The notes below the pieces were generated by a model. That model was not told the DNA's origin, searched no databases, and saw only the letters and a list, made by a program, of their open reading frames with translations. Below, piece after piece: positions 46,179-58,171 of a stretch of 64,000 bases of DNA (within the stretch, counting starts at the first letter, position 1; every line of letters starts with the position of its first letter). The position numbers and the translations under genes are program-made. The stretch comes from Anastatus disparis (lineage: Eukaryota > Arthropoda > Insecta > Hymenoptera > Eupelmidae): positions 3,169,501 to 3,233,500 of the forward strand of contig JAFFSR010000292.1 in assembly GCA_017163975.1 (NCBI GenBank), given 5' to 3'.

Positions 46179-47850
46179 TTTTTCCTGGGATACAGATCTT
46201 CCCTGGCCTTTGGGAGCAGGCACGTATTGTGTCATTGAAGAAGTGCTCTGCACCCAAATCGCCTAAGGATTTCAGGCCTATTGCTATTCTATGTTTCCTT
46301 TCAAAGGTACTTGAGAAGATCACCCATGACCAATTGCAGGAGTACATTACTGTAAATAAATTACTTGACCCAGTGTACTGCCTTCAAGAAGCACAACTTG
46401 ACGAAGACAGCTATTCTTAAATTAACTGATTGCATAAGATCGGGTCTGGACAAAAAATTCGTCACGTTACTTTTGCTTTTTGACTTTAGTAAGACATTCG
46501 ACACAATCTCTCCTTCCAAGTTACTTGCTAGTCTTAGATTGATGGCTTTCCAGGTCTGCTTTCTTGTGGATTAACTCTTATATATCAGGAAGGAAACAAA
46601 TGATTTTCACGCATTTAAATGAGAAATCGAGTTGGCTGACAACCAACCTAGGAGTTCCAAAGCGTTCGGTATTGGGACTTCTTTTGTTTTGTCTTTATAT
46701 TAATGACGTACATGACGCTCTCGACTCTGGTTGCGTCGAGCACCTACTCCACGCAGACGACCTGCAAATTTACACGCAGTTGCCTCGCGAGAATGTGGAA
46801 GAGGGTATTCTAATCCTACAGAGAGCGGCCAAAGCGGTATCGGAGTAGGCTGCTGGTGTCTCTCTCACTTTGAATTCTAATAAAACTAAGGCAATCGTCT
46901 TTGGCAATAGTCGTTTTGTAAACTCTTTTATGCTGGAAGATCACGGACAATAGATCTTGAGGGAGGCATTAGTATACCCGTCTCTGACTCCGTAAAGAGT
47001 CTTTGTGTTGTGCTTGACCCTAAACTTTTTTGGGAACCGCACATTGATATGATTACAAAAAAGTTTAATAGAGTTTTATATGACCTGCGGTTTTTTCGTC
47101 AGTACACCACGGAGACTCTGCGAGAACAGCTCACAACCGCCCTAGTGTTTCGACATCTTGATTATTGTTCAGTGATTTTGTTCGATGCTTCTCAGGAGTT
47201 GAGAAAACGAATACAGAGGCTACAAAATTCATGTGTGAGATATGTAATGGGTTTGAAAATGGGTGATCATGTCTCTCCTTATAGAACTGCGTTGGGTTGG
47301 TAGCGCACTGATTCGAGGAGACAGTATTTTTTGGCTATAATTATGTACAAAATCGTGCGCATGAATACTCCGGAGCATCTAGTGAGTCTCTTCACTAAAT
47401 GTGTACCCAGGGTGGCTACTAGGGGAGAGGCAAATAATCTGGCAGTGCCCTTTATATGCACTGAGCCTGGAAAGAATTCCTTCCAAGTTCAAGGTGTGAA
47501 TTTTTGGAATTCCTACCTGCTGAAATTAAGTATCTTACATCTCTCAGCAGGTTTAAGACGACAGTGAGAGGATACTTGCTTGACCTTGAATAATATATAC
47601 TATCTTTATGTTAATTTATTGTGTAGTCCCGTATATAGCTTTAAAGTGTGCTATTTATAATATGGTTGATGAGCGCATTATTGTGAGTGAATGTATTACT
47701 TTTTACTTTTTGATTTGACTCGTTTGATTATTTTATTATATTTTATTTTGATTTTTATTGTTTTGACTGATAGATATTAATTCGAGAGATTTGTTTACTT
47801 TAATTTTTATTAAAAATAAAATAAATATATTTCTATCTTTATCTATCTAT
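46178..47850 (+). pseudogene. Non-LTR retrotransposon reverse transcriptase (Jockey/I-like), 5'-truncated
   Basis: Successive frames read SPKDFRPIAILCFLSKVLEK, LLLFDFSKTFDTISPSKLL, LGVPKRSVLGLLLFCLYIND and HADDLQIYTQL. C-terminal blocks follow: LFWEPHIDMITKKFNRVLY, FRHLDYCSVI, and KNSFQVQGVNFWNSY. These are the fingers, palm and thumb of a LINE reverse transcriptase. The catalytic box, usually (F/Y)ADD, reads HADD here, and the first Asp is in DFSKTFD. At least five frame changes and stops (for example TAG near 46,846) prevent translation. The 5' half with the endonuclease is absent. The 3' tail is A/T-rich (about 47,805-47,850). It lies within the GATGGG minisatellite, which flanks it on both sides. 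Confidence 0.85.
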
Positions 47851-47854
47851 ATAA

Positions 47855-50410
47855 GTTAACGTGTCGATGGATAAGTGGAGTGATAGGTCAATGGATCAAA
47901 GAATTGATGGGTCGATAGGTTAATGGATTAATAGATCAGTAAGCCGATGGATTGTTGGGTCGATAGGTTGATGGGTCGAAGAGTCGATGGGTTGATGGGT
48001 CGATGCATTAATGAATTAATTGATGGGTTGATGCATTAGTGAGTTCATGGGTTGTTGAAGTGATAACTTGATGAGTCACTAGGTTAATGGAATTATAAAT
48101 CATTGAAGTAATGGATTGATGAGTTAATAAGCTAATTATGGGTCGATAAATTTATAGGCTGTCATTCCATTATCTAATTGGCCATCATCTGTCGACCTAT
48201 TTAACTAATTACCCATCATTGTATTAATTGATCAACACATCATCCCATTGACCCATCAACCCATTGATCCATTAAACCAACCACCTATTATTTCATTAGC
48301 CTATCGACTCATCAATCCATTAAACTAATTACCTATTATCGCATTAGCCCATCTACCTATCGAACCATCAAACCAATAAATCATTGATCCATCAACCCAA
48401 GTACCCATTATTTCATCAACCCACTAGCCCCTTAACCCATCACCGTATCGACCCATCAACTTATCATCCGATTTAACCTACTATTCATCGATCCATTAAA
48501 CCAATTACCCATTAGTCTATTAGCCCATCGACTCATCACCCCATAAACCTATTAAACCAACTTCTCATTATTACATTAACCTATCGACTCATCAAACTAA
48601 CTACCCATCAACCCATCGACCTATTCATCATTAATCATCAATCCAGTAAACCAGCCACCCATCATTCTTTAAGCACATTGACCCATCAACCCATTGTCTT
48701 ATTAAACAAACTATTCATCGATCCATTAACCCATCGATACGTCATTCCGTCAATGTATTCTCCGATTGACCCATGAACTCATTTACTCATTAGACCAACT
48801 ATGTATCTGTCTATCTATTGAATCAACTATCCATCATTCCAGTATCCCATCGGCCTATCAACCCATTAAAATTACTACCTGTTATAGCATTGACCGATTT
48901 ATCCATCGATCCATTAGACCAATAACCCATCATTTCATCAACCCATTATCACATCGATCCATTCACTCATCGACACAATAAACTAACTATTCATAAACTA
49001 ATCATCGATCATTCCACTAACCTATTGGCCCATTGACTTATCAACCCATGAAACCAACATTTAATTTCTATTAACCCATTGATATACTAAACCAACTACC
49101 TATCATAAATCATCTCATTGAGCCATCATCCCAATGCCGATCAACTTATTATCTGATTAAATCAATTACCCATCAAACCATTAGATCATTGACCTATTGA
49201 CCGATCATCTCATCGACCCATAAAGCTATTAAACCAACTCATTATTTCATTGACCCATCGACCCATTGAACCAACTACCCATTATTGACCTATTGACCGA
49301 TCATCTCATCGACCCATAAAGCTATTAAACCAACTCATTATTTCATTAACCCATCGACCCATTGAACCAACTACCCATTAATCGATCGACCCATTCAACC
49401 AACTATCCATCAACGCATTAAACCAACTACCCATCATTCTATTAGTACATTGACCTATAAACTTATCGTCTCATTAAACAAAGTATTCACTGATCCATTA
49501 AACTCATTACCCATCATTTAATTAGTCCATTGATCCGTCAACCCATCGATATATCAGTTCATCAACTCATTATTCGATTGATCCATCAACTCATTTACCC
49601 ATTAGGTCAACTATCTATCTATTGAACCAACTATATATCATTCCAATAGCTTATCGACCCATCAACCCATTAAAATCACTACCTGTTATAGCATTAACCC
49701 ATCTACTCATCGATTCATTAAACCAATCACCTATCATTTCACCTATATTATCACATCGACCCAATAAACCAACTATTCATAAACTAATCACCTATCATTT
49801 CATTAACCTATTGGTTAATTGACCCATCAACCCATCACCCTATCAACCCATGAAACTAACTACATTTTATTCCATTAACCCATCTATGCATCGATCTAAC
49901 TACTCCTCATAAATCAACCCATCGGCACGTCATCTTACCCAGCTATCATCTTATCTATACATCAACTTATCGTCTGATTTAACTAACTATACATCACTCC
50001 ATTAAACCAATTATCAATCAGTCCATTAGACCATTAACCCATTGACAGATTATTCCATCGATACACTAAACTAGCCAACTATCATTGCATCTATTCTATT
50101 GGCCCATTGACTCATCAACCCATCGGCACATTATTGCATCAACCCATAATTCCATTGATCCATTAGACCGACTATCTATAGATCCATTGAACCAATTACC
50201 CATCATTCTATTAGCCTATCGACCCATGAGCCTATCAACCGAATAAACTAAACACTTATTATTGAATTAACACATCCACCCATCAACCCATTATCACATC
50301 GCCCCATTAACTCATCGATCTACTAAACCAACTAATTATCATTGCATCGATCAACTGCCCCTTTTATCCACCGATCGACTAATTATTCCATGGACCCTTT
50401 AATCCAAAAA
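47855..50410. repeat. Large minisatellite array with orientation switch
   Basis: From 47,855 to about 48,160 units are in GATGGG orientation. From about 48,190 to 50,410 they are in the complementary orientation (CCCATCAACCCATTGA). A duplicated segment of about 95 bases recurs near 49,188 and 49,283 (ACCTATTGACCGATCATCTC). Open frames within it are by-products. Confidence 0.9.
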
Positions 50411-51119
50411 TCAATCGATTCACTCATATATTAATTTTTTATTGTGACCAAATTTTATCTCTATCTCTGTCTTCTGGCGTGATGTTCATAAACGTATAAT
50501 GACGCGGCATATCTTTACATTCTTCTTTATTTTGTAAAGATATAAATATATCTATTTAATAATATTATTAGAAATTTTCAGTAGAAATTTGTTAGGATGT
50601 AGAAAATTTCCACTTGGGAATAGAATAATTAAAACTCATTATAAAAAATAGGACATCAAGGATTTTTCTACTCCACACAAGAACACCCGAAAGTAAGCAA
50701 ATTTTATTCTATTTCCAAGTAGAAATACGTTACCAAGAAAAAAACAAGAAAACTTTCTATTACCGGCTAGTTGATTCCACTTCCTTCAAGAAATCATTTC
50801 TGTCAGTGTGTATTTTTTAAAAAAATGTTTCAAAATTATAATAATTTGAAAATATTCGTAAATGGTATGCACCGTTATTTCAGAATATAAAAATATTGTC
50901 CATGTTTTTTAAAAATCATAATATCATCGGGTTAGCGTAACAAGGATACACATCGTTTTTCGTTATCTGATTTAACACGGAGGTGTTCCCTTTTCCAAAC
51001 GAAAAACGACGTATATTCTTGTTCCGCCAACCCGACGATATATTAAAATTAATATTTTTCTTAAACAATGAGTAACATTTTTTTCTTGACAGCAGTTAGA
51101 GTTAAGTAGTTTTCGCCTA

Positions 51120-51340
51120 AAAATGATTTCCCTCGAGAGAAAAACTTATACATGATTTTTTCCAGAGGCGAACTGAAATGTGATTTTTTTCGTGGAGAGA
51201 ATTGAATCGTGATTTTTTTCGTCGAGAAAAATGAGACGTGATTTTTTTCGTAGGAAATACTGAAACATTATAGTTTTCGTGGTGAGTCAAGATAGCATAG
51301 TTTTCGTAAGAAATCTTAAACGTGATAGTTTTCGTAACAA
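51120..51340. repeat. Minisatellite of GTGATTTTTTTCGT units
   Basis: Units of about 33-36 bases contain TGATTTTTTTCGT and ACTGAAA(C/T). They are the complement of the array at 17,205-17,400, and the flanks are also similar (CGACGCTT(C/G)TTACGAA). Confidence 0.7.
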
Positions 51341-51473
51341 GCGTCGTATTATAGATAGAGTAGACCTATTTATAACAACTTTATGGGTTTAACACATAAA
51401 CTACGGCACTAACAACATCGGGTATATAATTTTTAATAACTTACTACATATTGTATATGAAAATGAAATAACT

Positions 51474-51512
51474 CTGCGCGCGCGGTACGCGCGCTTCTCA
51501 ACTTCTAGTACA
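51474..51512 (+). mobile_element. Helitron-like 3' terminus
   Basis: A perfect GC stem GCGCGCGCGGTACGCGCGC is followed 11 bases later by CTAG and then T. This is the usual Helitron 3' end. No helicase sequence lies next to it, so it would be a non-autonomous copy. The 5' end was not identified. Confidence 0.5.
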
Positions 51513-52101
51513 CTGAAAAAATAGAAGAGTTTCAGAGTAAAATGGCGCTCTTCGCCGTTTTTCATGATTTGCAGATTAACAAATTAAATTGATCAGAATC
51601 TAAAAATTGGATTTTGTCGATATTTTTAATACTTAAAATCTTTACTTCGATTTTTTTTATGAAAAGTTAATAGTTTTTTTCTATGGTCAAAAAATTTATT
51701 TTTTAAATATTTTAACAAAACAATGTTTATATCATCAAATATTTTAATATAACAATGAAGTTAAAATTAAGTCCGAAAACAGACTAAAATCAGCTAATTT
51801 GACTGGCCTATAAGAATTTAATTGCAACATTAACAAAATGTCGACAAACAACCTAAATTAAACGCGATGTCAAATCGAAAAACTTTAATATCATTACTTT
51901 CTTATAAATGAGGCATTTCGATCAGCTATTACATACTTTTAAAATAATACCCAATCATACAAAACAGATCAACCTAAAATCAAATAAAACTATGCGCATT
52001 TGTGTTCAACTGTATAAATATTCTACTAAGGATAGTATCCATTAAAAAATAAAGTAAGATTAAAAAGATGAATAAATTTTCTAACAAAATATATAACTTA
52101 C

Positions 52102-52500
52102 AATATTATTTTTCTTTGACATTATAGTCAAAGCTTGCTGCACTCCTTTAATGTTAGGCCGTACATTGAATGTGCCATCGACAAAAATATCATTATTATT
52201 TTGAAATTCAGCAACAAGATTCGAATCATAAAATATTAGATGATTGCATTTTGACGATGGCTGCACGAGTTTGGCTTCAATAGAAATTGCCCTACATTTA
52301 TCTTGAAAAGTTAGTAAAGAAGAAAAGTTCTCAAGGTGTTCGTAAAAGCTTTTATCGAACCGTACTGCTTCCTCACTCCAGGATTTACTCTATTATTTTT
52401 TGCCCGCTGTATAGTTTTTTGTATATTTACAAAAGAAACTTCTGCAGCTATATCAGGATTTCTTGAAGAATAGAAAGAATTCGAATCATTAACATGTTAA
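52102..52500 (-). pseudogene. MULE-like transposase exon, second copy
   Basis: The minus strand reads YSSRNPDIAAEVSF, NNRVNPGVRKQYGSIKAF, then after a one-base shift in a T-run EHLENFSSLLTFQDKCRA, HLIFYDSNL, DIFVDGTFNVRPNIKG and QQALTIMSKK, to the donor ATT|GTAAGT at 52,102/52,101. The DGTF Asp is retained. The exon is homologous to the one at 5,972-6,253 and the intron falls at the same place. The frameshift means it is not functional as read. Confidence 0.65.
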
Positions 52501-52734
52501 TTTTTGCAAAATTGTTCATTCAGAATAGCAGTAGTCAAAAAATTATTAAATTAGATGAAATTCAGAAAAAATTAGTTAACCGTTCAAATTACCACTTTTT
52601 TCTTGTAAAGAAAAAAGTGGATGATTTTTGGCTTCCATCAAGTGTATAGTAATTTTTTGCAATTCTAACCCCAAAATCGCAATTTTGTTGCTCTTTCTTG
52701 GCTCTCATGGCAAAAAATATGGTTCGCAACTGGT

Positions 52735-52835
52735 AAGGCTTTTTTTACGAAACTCGTTACGACCCTCGCCTTTGGCTCGGGCCGCAAACTTTTCGTTTCA
52801 TAAATAAAGCCTTTTGATACCCGTTACGAAATGTA
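52735..52835. repeat. Hairpin, ACGAAACTCGTTACGA type
   Basis: TAAGGCTTTTTTTACGAAAC pairs with CGTTTCATAAATAAAGCCTT. The apex is CCCTCGCCTTTGGCTCGGG. A half-copy (CGTAAATAAGGCCTTTTCAT) is at 20,420. Confidence 0.6.
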
Positions 52836-53423
52836 CTATAAAATTCCATTATAAAATAAAAAACTATTCATTTGAATCTTATTCACAAGTTTATTTTCAA
52901 GAATTCTGAGTTAATATCTTAATTCAAATTTCTAAAAAACTATGAATAATTCGTGTCTTTTTTAAAGGATATGTTACTTTAAGGGTCAAAAATGAATAAT
53001 TCAAACATTATTTGCTGTGTACCGCGCGCTCGACCGTTTACGTCGATGTTCAAGTGCATATTTCACCTTTTTACACAATTTTAATGAAAACTTAGAATAT
53101 ACGTCTAATAGTATCCCGACTGGAAATGCTAGCAGGGTTGCCTTGGTAAATGAAGTGGTCCCTCTGTGGCTGCCATCGATGGCCCACATCATAAATATAA
53201 TGGTGCCCTCATCTGACCACGCTGTCGACCGCGCGCAACTTTTCTCACACGCACTGATTCAGAAAACAATGTAATAAGTGATACTATAACTAGTAGTGAT
53301 GATGAAGATGTAGAAAATATAGAGGATGTAGAAGATGGTGTAGCAAATGCAATTATTAACGTGACTCTATTGGTACTTGAGTTAAGGAGATGAGCTTTAA
53401 AGTTCAAAATTCCACGTTCAAGT

Positions 53424-54268
53424 ATGGATATTTTACTTCAAATTTTAAAACCCTATCATCCAGAATTACCTCTTTCTTCAAAGACTTTATTAAAAACTAA
53501 CTCCAAGCTGTGTAATTTGATAAGAAAATTTAACCCTGAAGATCCTACAGACACTGCAGAGTATGTATAATTTGGTATTGCCAGGAATTTGCAAAATTTA
53601 GTGAATGTTGTGTTGCACAATGTGAAGATATTAAAATTACAATTTAATATGGATGGTTTACCTATATTTAAATCCAGCAATTTAGAATTTTGGCCAATTT
53701 TAGGTAAAATTTTCAGTGACGGTAATTTTAATTATAGGCCATTTATTGTTGCTATCCGTAGTGGTGTAGGCAAACCAAAATCTCTTGAAAAATATTTATC
53801 AAATTTTATTGAAGAGATAAATAATTTTTGAAAAATGAAATAGTGATTAGTGGACAAAGATTTGCAATTGAACTCATGTGCTTCATATGCGATAGACTTT
53901 TATAAAATGCATAAAAAATCATGGAGGTTATCATGCATGTGAGAGATATGATGTAAAAGGAGAATTTTATAAAAGTCGCATAATTTATATGACAGGTGAG
54001 TCAAGAAGTAATGAGTCATTGAGAACACAAAAAGATCTAGAACACCACCTAAACTTGATTTCTCCATTGAGTCGCATACAACCACCTATAAATATGATAA
54101 ATCATTTTGTGTTGGACTTAATGCACCTAGCTTACCTGGGTGTGATGAAAAAATTATTAGTCGAATACTGGCTTGGAGCACCTGCTTTGAGGGGAAGCAT
54201 GTTACGTCTATCTCAAAGATTAATGAATTTATCATGTCAAGTACCATGTGATTTTCAACGAATAACTA
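53424..54268 (+). pseudogene. CACTA-like transposase, second copy, 5' part
   Basis: Frames read SMDILLQILKPYHPELPLSS, then NMDGLPIFKSSNLEFWPILG, RSGVGKPKSLEKYLSNF, then SPLSRIQPPINMINHFVLDL and MHLAYLGVMKKLLVEYW, up to CDFQRIT. The order MDGLPxFKSS, KPKxLxxYL, DxMHxxxLGVMKKLL is the same class as the copy at 1-1678 but a different subfamily. Stops or shifts are present near 53,568, 53,829 and 53,890-53,990. The frame is interrupted at 54,268 by the 8.4-kb element and continues at 62,704. Confidence 0.75.
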
Positions 54269-54476
54269 CACCGAAAAAAATCCGGAGTCCCAGCGGTTCC
54301 GTAAATCCTTCAAACGCTATTGTTCGCAAAACCGCAACTATATTCGTATAAAAGTCTAATCACAAACGTTCCATTATCCCTTAACTCGTTGGATTCGATT
54401 GAAGTATGCGTGCGTTGATATTAACTCAACAGTATAAGTTAAACGTATATGTAATGCTATATGTTCCATAACCAAA

Positions 54477-54683
54477 ATGCACATGATTATAAACGTAAAC
54501 GAAAGCGATTCTATCGATATAGTATTAGTACAATCCAAAATACGCAACGCATACAGTTACATTAACGAATCACAAAGATTAGATAGGTGCGGTAACATAG
54601 CAGTTCACTGTATATACAGCGCACAGCTCTGCCGTCGAACTGTGGCCGGTGGGGGTAAGTGTAATATGATCCGTCAAAATTAA
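54477..54683 (+). other. 68-codon frame duplicated in both arms of the 8.4-kb element
   Basis: The frame begins MHMIINVNESDSIDIVLVQ and is present with identical translation on the minus strand at 62,287-62,493. Its conservation follows from arm identity and not from selection that I can show. There is no recognised domain. It may simply be part of the terminal repeat. Confidence 0.35.
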
Positions 54684-55782
54684 CAAACGCGCTCTGTTCC
54701 GGACTCGAAAGACAACGAGTCGATAAGGTTTTACACGATATTATTTAGGAAATGAAGCGATTGAAGCGACATAGTTTAACAACACGAGTTTAGTCAACAC
54801 TATGATACATTAATTCTATATATAAGAAATGGAACCATTAAAGCTTATGGGAACGATAGCTATTTAAGAAAAGGAGAATCGCACTTATTCAAATAGTTGA
54901 ATGCGATGATGTTTCATATTTACTTTTTAATTAATTGAGTAAATTATAATAGAAATGATGAGAGAGATACTAATACATTATTATATATTCATTGGTTTAA
55001 TATTTCATTAAATATTTATAGTAAATAAATAAATGTGTATTTATTACTCGCACGCTTGAAAAATAAAAATCGCTGCAAATCAAGTAATATATATTCCATT
55101 TGCCATTCAAAATAACATATAAAAAACTTTAGAAATGTAGTCTAGAGTTAGGATTTATAAGATATTTCGAATTTTTAAAATTCTAAAATAAAATTTTTAA
55201 TGCTTTTTTCATACTAAACAATTATCAATTTTTAATACTAAGTTAATTAAATACTTTTTGTTAGAAAGATAACATATGATATTTTAAGAATTATGATATG
55301 TAGGTTATTTTACTTATGTGATTAGTGTAAATATCATATTTAATCTATCAAAATAGTTAATATTTTTATAAACTTTAGTTTATTTTTCCATCAACAACCA
55401 GGGAAATTCCTGAAAATTAATTATTTTTGTGAAGAAAAAACTTTTAGAAAAAATGTATTAACATTTTTTTCGATTCCAAATCATTTGTACAATCTAATTT
55501 AATTTTACAGATCGTTATTAAAGTCACCATGAAGTATAATTTACTAAAAATTGAATAAAAAAAAATTTCATATCTATTTTTATTTCATTAACATTGTTTC
55601 CAGTCAAGAGGGCTATTTATTTATTAATTTATTCATTCATTTATCCACTTATTTAATTATCAACGAGAGTGAAATATATATGTGATTTACGTTAATTAAT
55701 TGTTTATAAATTAACAACTTATCTATTTAACAAACAATAACCCATATGGAAAAAATTTTTGGATATAATTGTAAATAACTGT

Positions 55783-55935
55783 TAATAACTGTAAATAAAT
55801 GTAAATAAATGTAAATAACTGTAAATAACTGCAAAAAAGTGTTAAAAAATGTGGGAATTGAGACATAAATAACAGTTATTTACAATTATTTACAATTATT
55901 TACTGTTATTTACTCTTATTCACAGTTATTAACTG
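55783..55935. repeat. TAAATAACTG/TTATTTACA short-unit array, left arm
   Basis: Units of 10-11 bases (GTAAATAACT, TTATTTACAA) occur at the inner end of the left arm and mirror the larger array at 60,420-61,200. Confidence 0.75.
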
Positions 55936-55939
55936 TTAT

Positions 55940-58170
55940 TTTTTTAAATAAAATTAATATTTACAAAATTTTTAACTAGGTCTATGAATAAATACTTCAT
56001 GATATTGTTTTCAGCAGTTCTCTGCATTTGTAACATGATATACTATTTGGTAAATAATAAAAAATGTTCTATGAATCGTCAAAATTTGTTCTCATACGAA
56101 ATTTTTGTCAAATTTGTATAAAAAATATGAAATTTATCATACAAATTATCTTATAACCTAGAATTACAGTTTTCACCATTAAAAAATGTGTATTATTCAT
56201 AAATTTTTGTGTTACAATATTTAATTTTAAATTTACAACAAAATTATTTGTAATTTTAACACAAAAAAATTTGTCTCATCTGAAACGTCATATAAAATAA
56301 AAATAAACTTTTTATAGTCATACATTTTTACTAAAATAATTTAGATAATAAAAATATGTTTAAATTATTTACATTAACAAGTACTCACATTTATGTATAT
56401 ATTTTATAAGTCAATGAAAGCTTCAAAAAAATATTGAAACTAGTACACAGTAAAATAATTGAATTAGTCTTGTAAATGCTTAATTGTTGAGAGAACGATT
56501 TATCACAAATTTAATTTATTTTAAGAAACAATAATGAAGGCAAAAAAATTATAATAAAATAATAAAACAAAATCTCATTTTTTGTTTTATGGTATTTATG
56601 AAAGCATAAAATGGTTACAATTCTTCAAATATTGCTGTTTTACGAATTGTGATAAGACACAAAAATAATCAAGTTCTAATTTTAATTCTGAAAGAAAATA
56701 ATTCATAGTGTCCATGTATGTGTAGAAAAAAATTTTTTAATGGAAAGATTTTCAATTGAATATATTTTTGTTTGTAAAAATTTTTTTACAACTATCAAAA
56801 AAAAAAATTAAATAAAAGTTTTTAACAGTACATCACTTTTATTTTAATGTTTACTATTTAGTAAATTTCATAAGATTTCCAAATAAAAAATATATATATA
56901 AAAGTTTATTATATTTATTAAAGATTTTAAAAATGATTTTCTGATGTTTTTAAATTATTCGCAAATGTCAGTATACGGTATGGATTGAATGTAAAAAGTT
57001 GAAAAAAATTAAGACATATCTCATACTTGTTTCGATATTCTTTGATAATTGTTTATACCTGCAGTAATTATTTCATTGGTAAATGATATATTTGAATAAT
57101 ATATTAAAAATTTAATAATGTAATTAACTAAAATAAAAGAGAACAGTGGTGTTTAAATAATGATTGAAATATATGTTTCAAATTAGCGAACATTTTAATT
57201 TCAATCACAGTAATAAATATATTTTAATTCAAGAGAATTTAGATGTATTTGTACAGATTTCGATTTGAAAAATAAAAAAGATAACTCGCTACTAATATCT
57301 GTATGTATACGTATATTTGTATGTACATTAAGTTTCTTTCATACTTTGCAACTATTTAAAAAAATTTAAACATTAAGAAGAGGTAGAAATTTTATATAAT
57401 GTTTCGCATGAAAGCACTAGGTTATTTCTAGAAATAATACGGACATTTTTGCTAGACATAAGTATAAAAATTAAACAAAATAATTTAATCACGTACACAA
57501 GCGGAAAAAATTTACAAAGATGATTGAAAATTTTCGAAAGGAACTGAAACATATCGAAAATTTTTTTGAGAATTTGGACGAAGCATTGAGAGTATTTAAG
57601 TTTGTTATACTTTTTTTCATTTTGTTTTGTCTTGTTTCAATTTGTTTCATTTTTTAAATGATGAGTAATAATCTGTAATAATGAGTGTTTCAGAATGTTT
57701 CAATTCGTCTCAAATTTTTTCGGTTCATTTCATTTTGTTTTATTCTTTTTGTTTTATTACTATCTATTTCTGTTTCATTTCAATTGACTTAAAAAAAATC
57801 GCCTTGTATAAAATTTTTTGGTTGTTTTAAAAAATTAAAGGAAGTGAAACAAACTAAAACGAATTGTATTAAACTTAAACAAACCGGAAACACATTACAA
57901 CACACTCAGTGTTTTGTCCAAATTCTCACAAAAATTATCAACATATTTCAGTTTATACAATTTGTGTAAAAATGTTTTCAAAAACCTCTGGAATAATTTG
58001 AAATATCTCATTTATTTTTTCCGCCAGAGTAGTTTTTAAAAGTAATTGAACCAATTAAAATATCTTCAAAAATATGAATATTTTCATTTTCCACAATTTA
58101 CTTTATTATAAATAAAAGAAAAATAAATAAGCACGGTTTATTTAAAATTAAACTCTATAAGAACGAAATA
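55940..58170. other. AT-rich interior of the 8.4-kb element
   Basis: No open frame above about 60 codons and no clear repeat boundary was seen. There are runs related to GTTTCATTT/GAAACAAA near 57,600-57,900 in both orientations. Confidence 0.4.
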
Positions 58171-58171
58171 T

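Noticed and set aside
53001..53407. Overlapping open frames on both strands near 53.0-53.4 kb
   Set aside because: They lie upstream of the CACTA-like transposase, read differently on the two strands, and show no domain. The region has GC-rich words (CCGCGCGC) in both orientations and may be a repeat.
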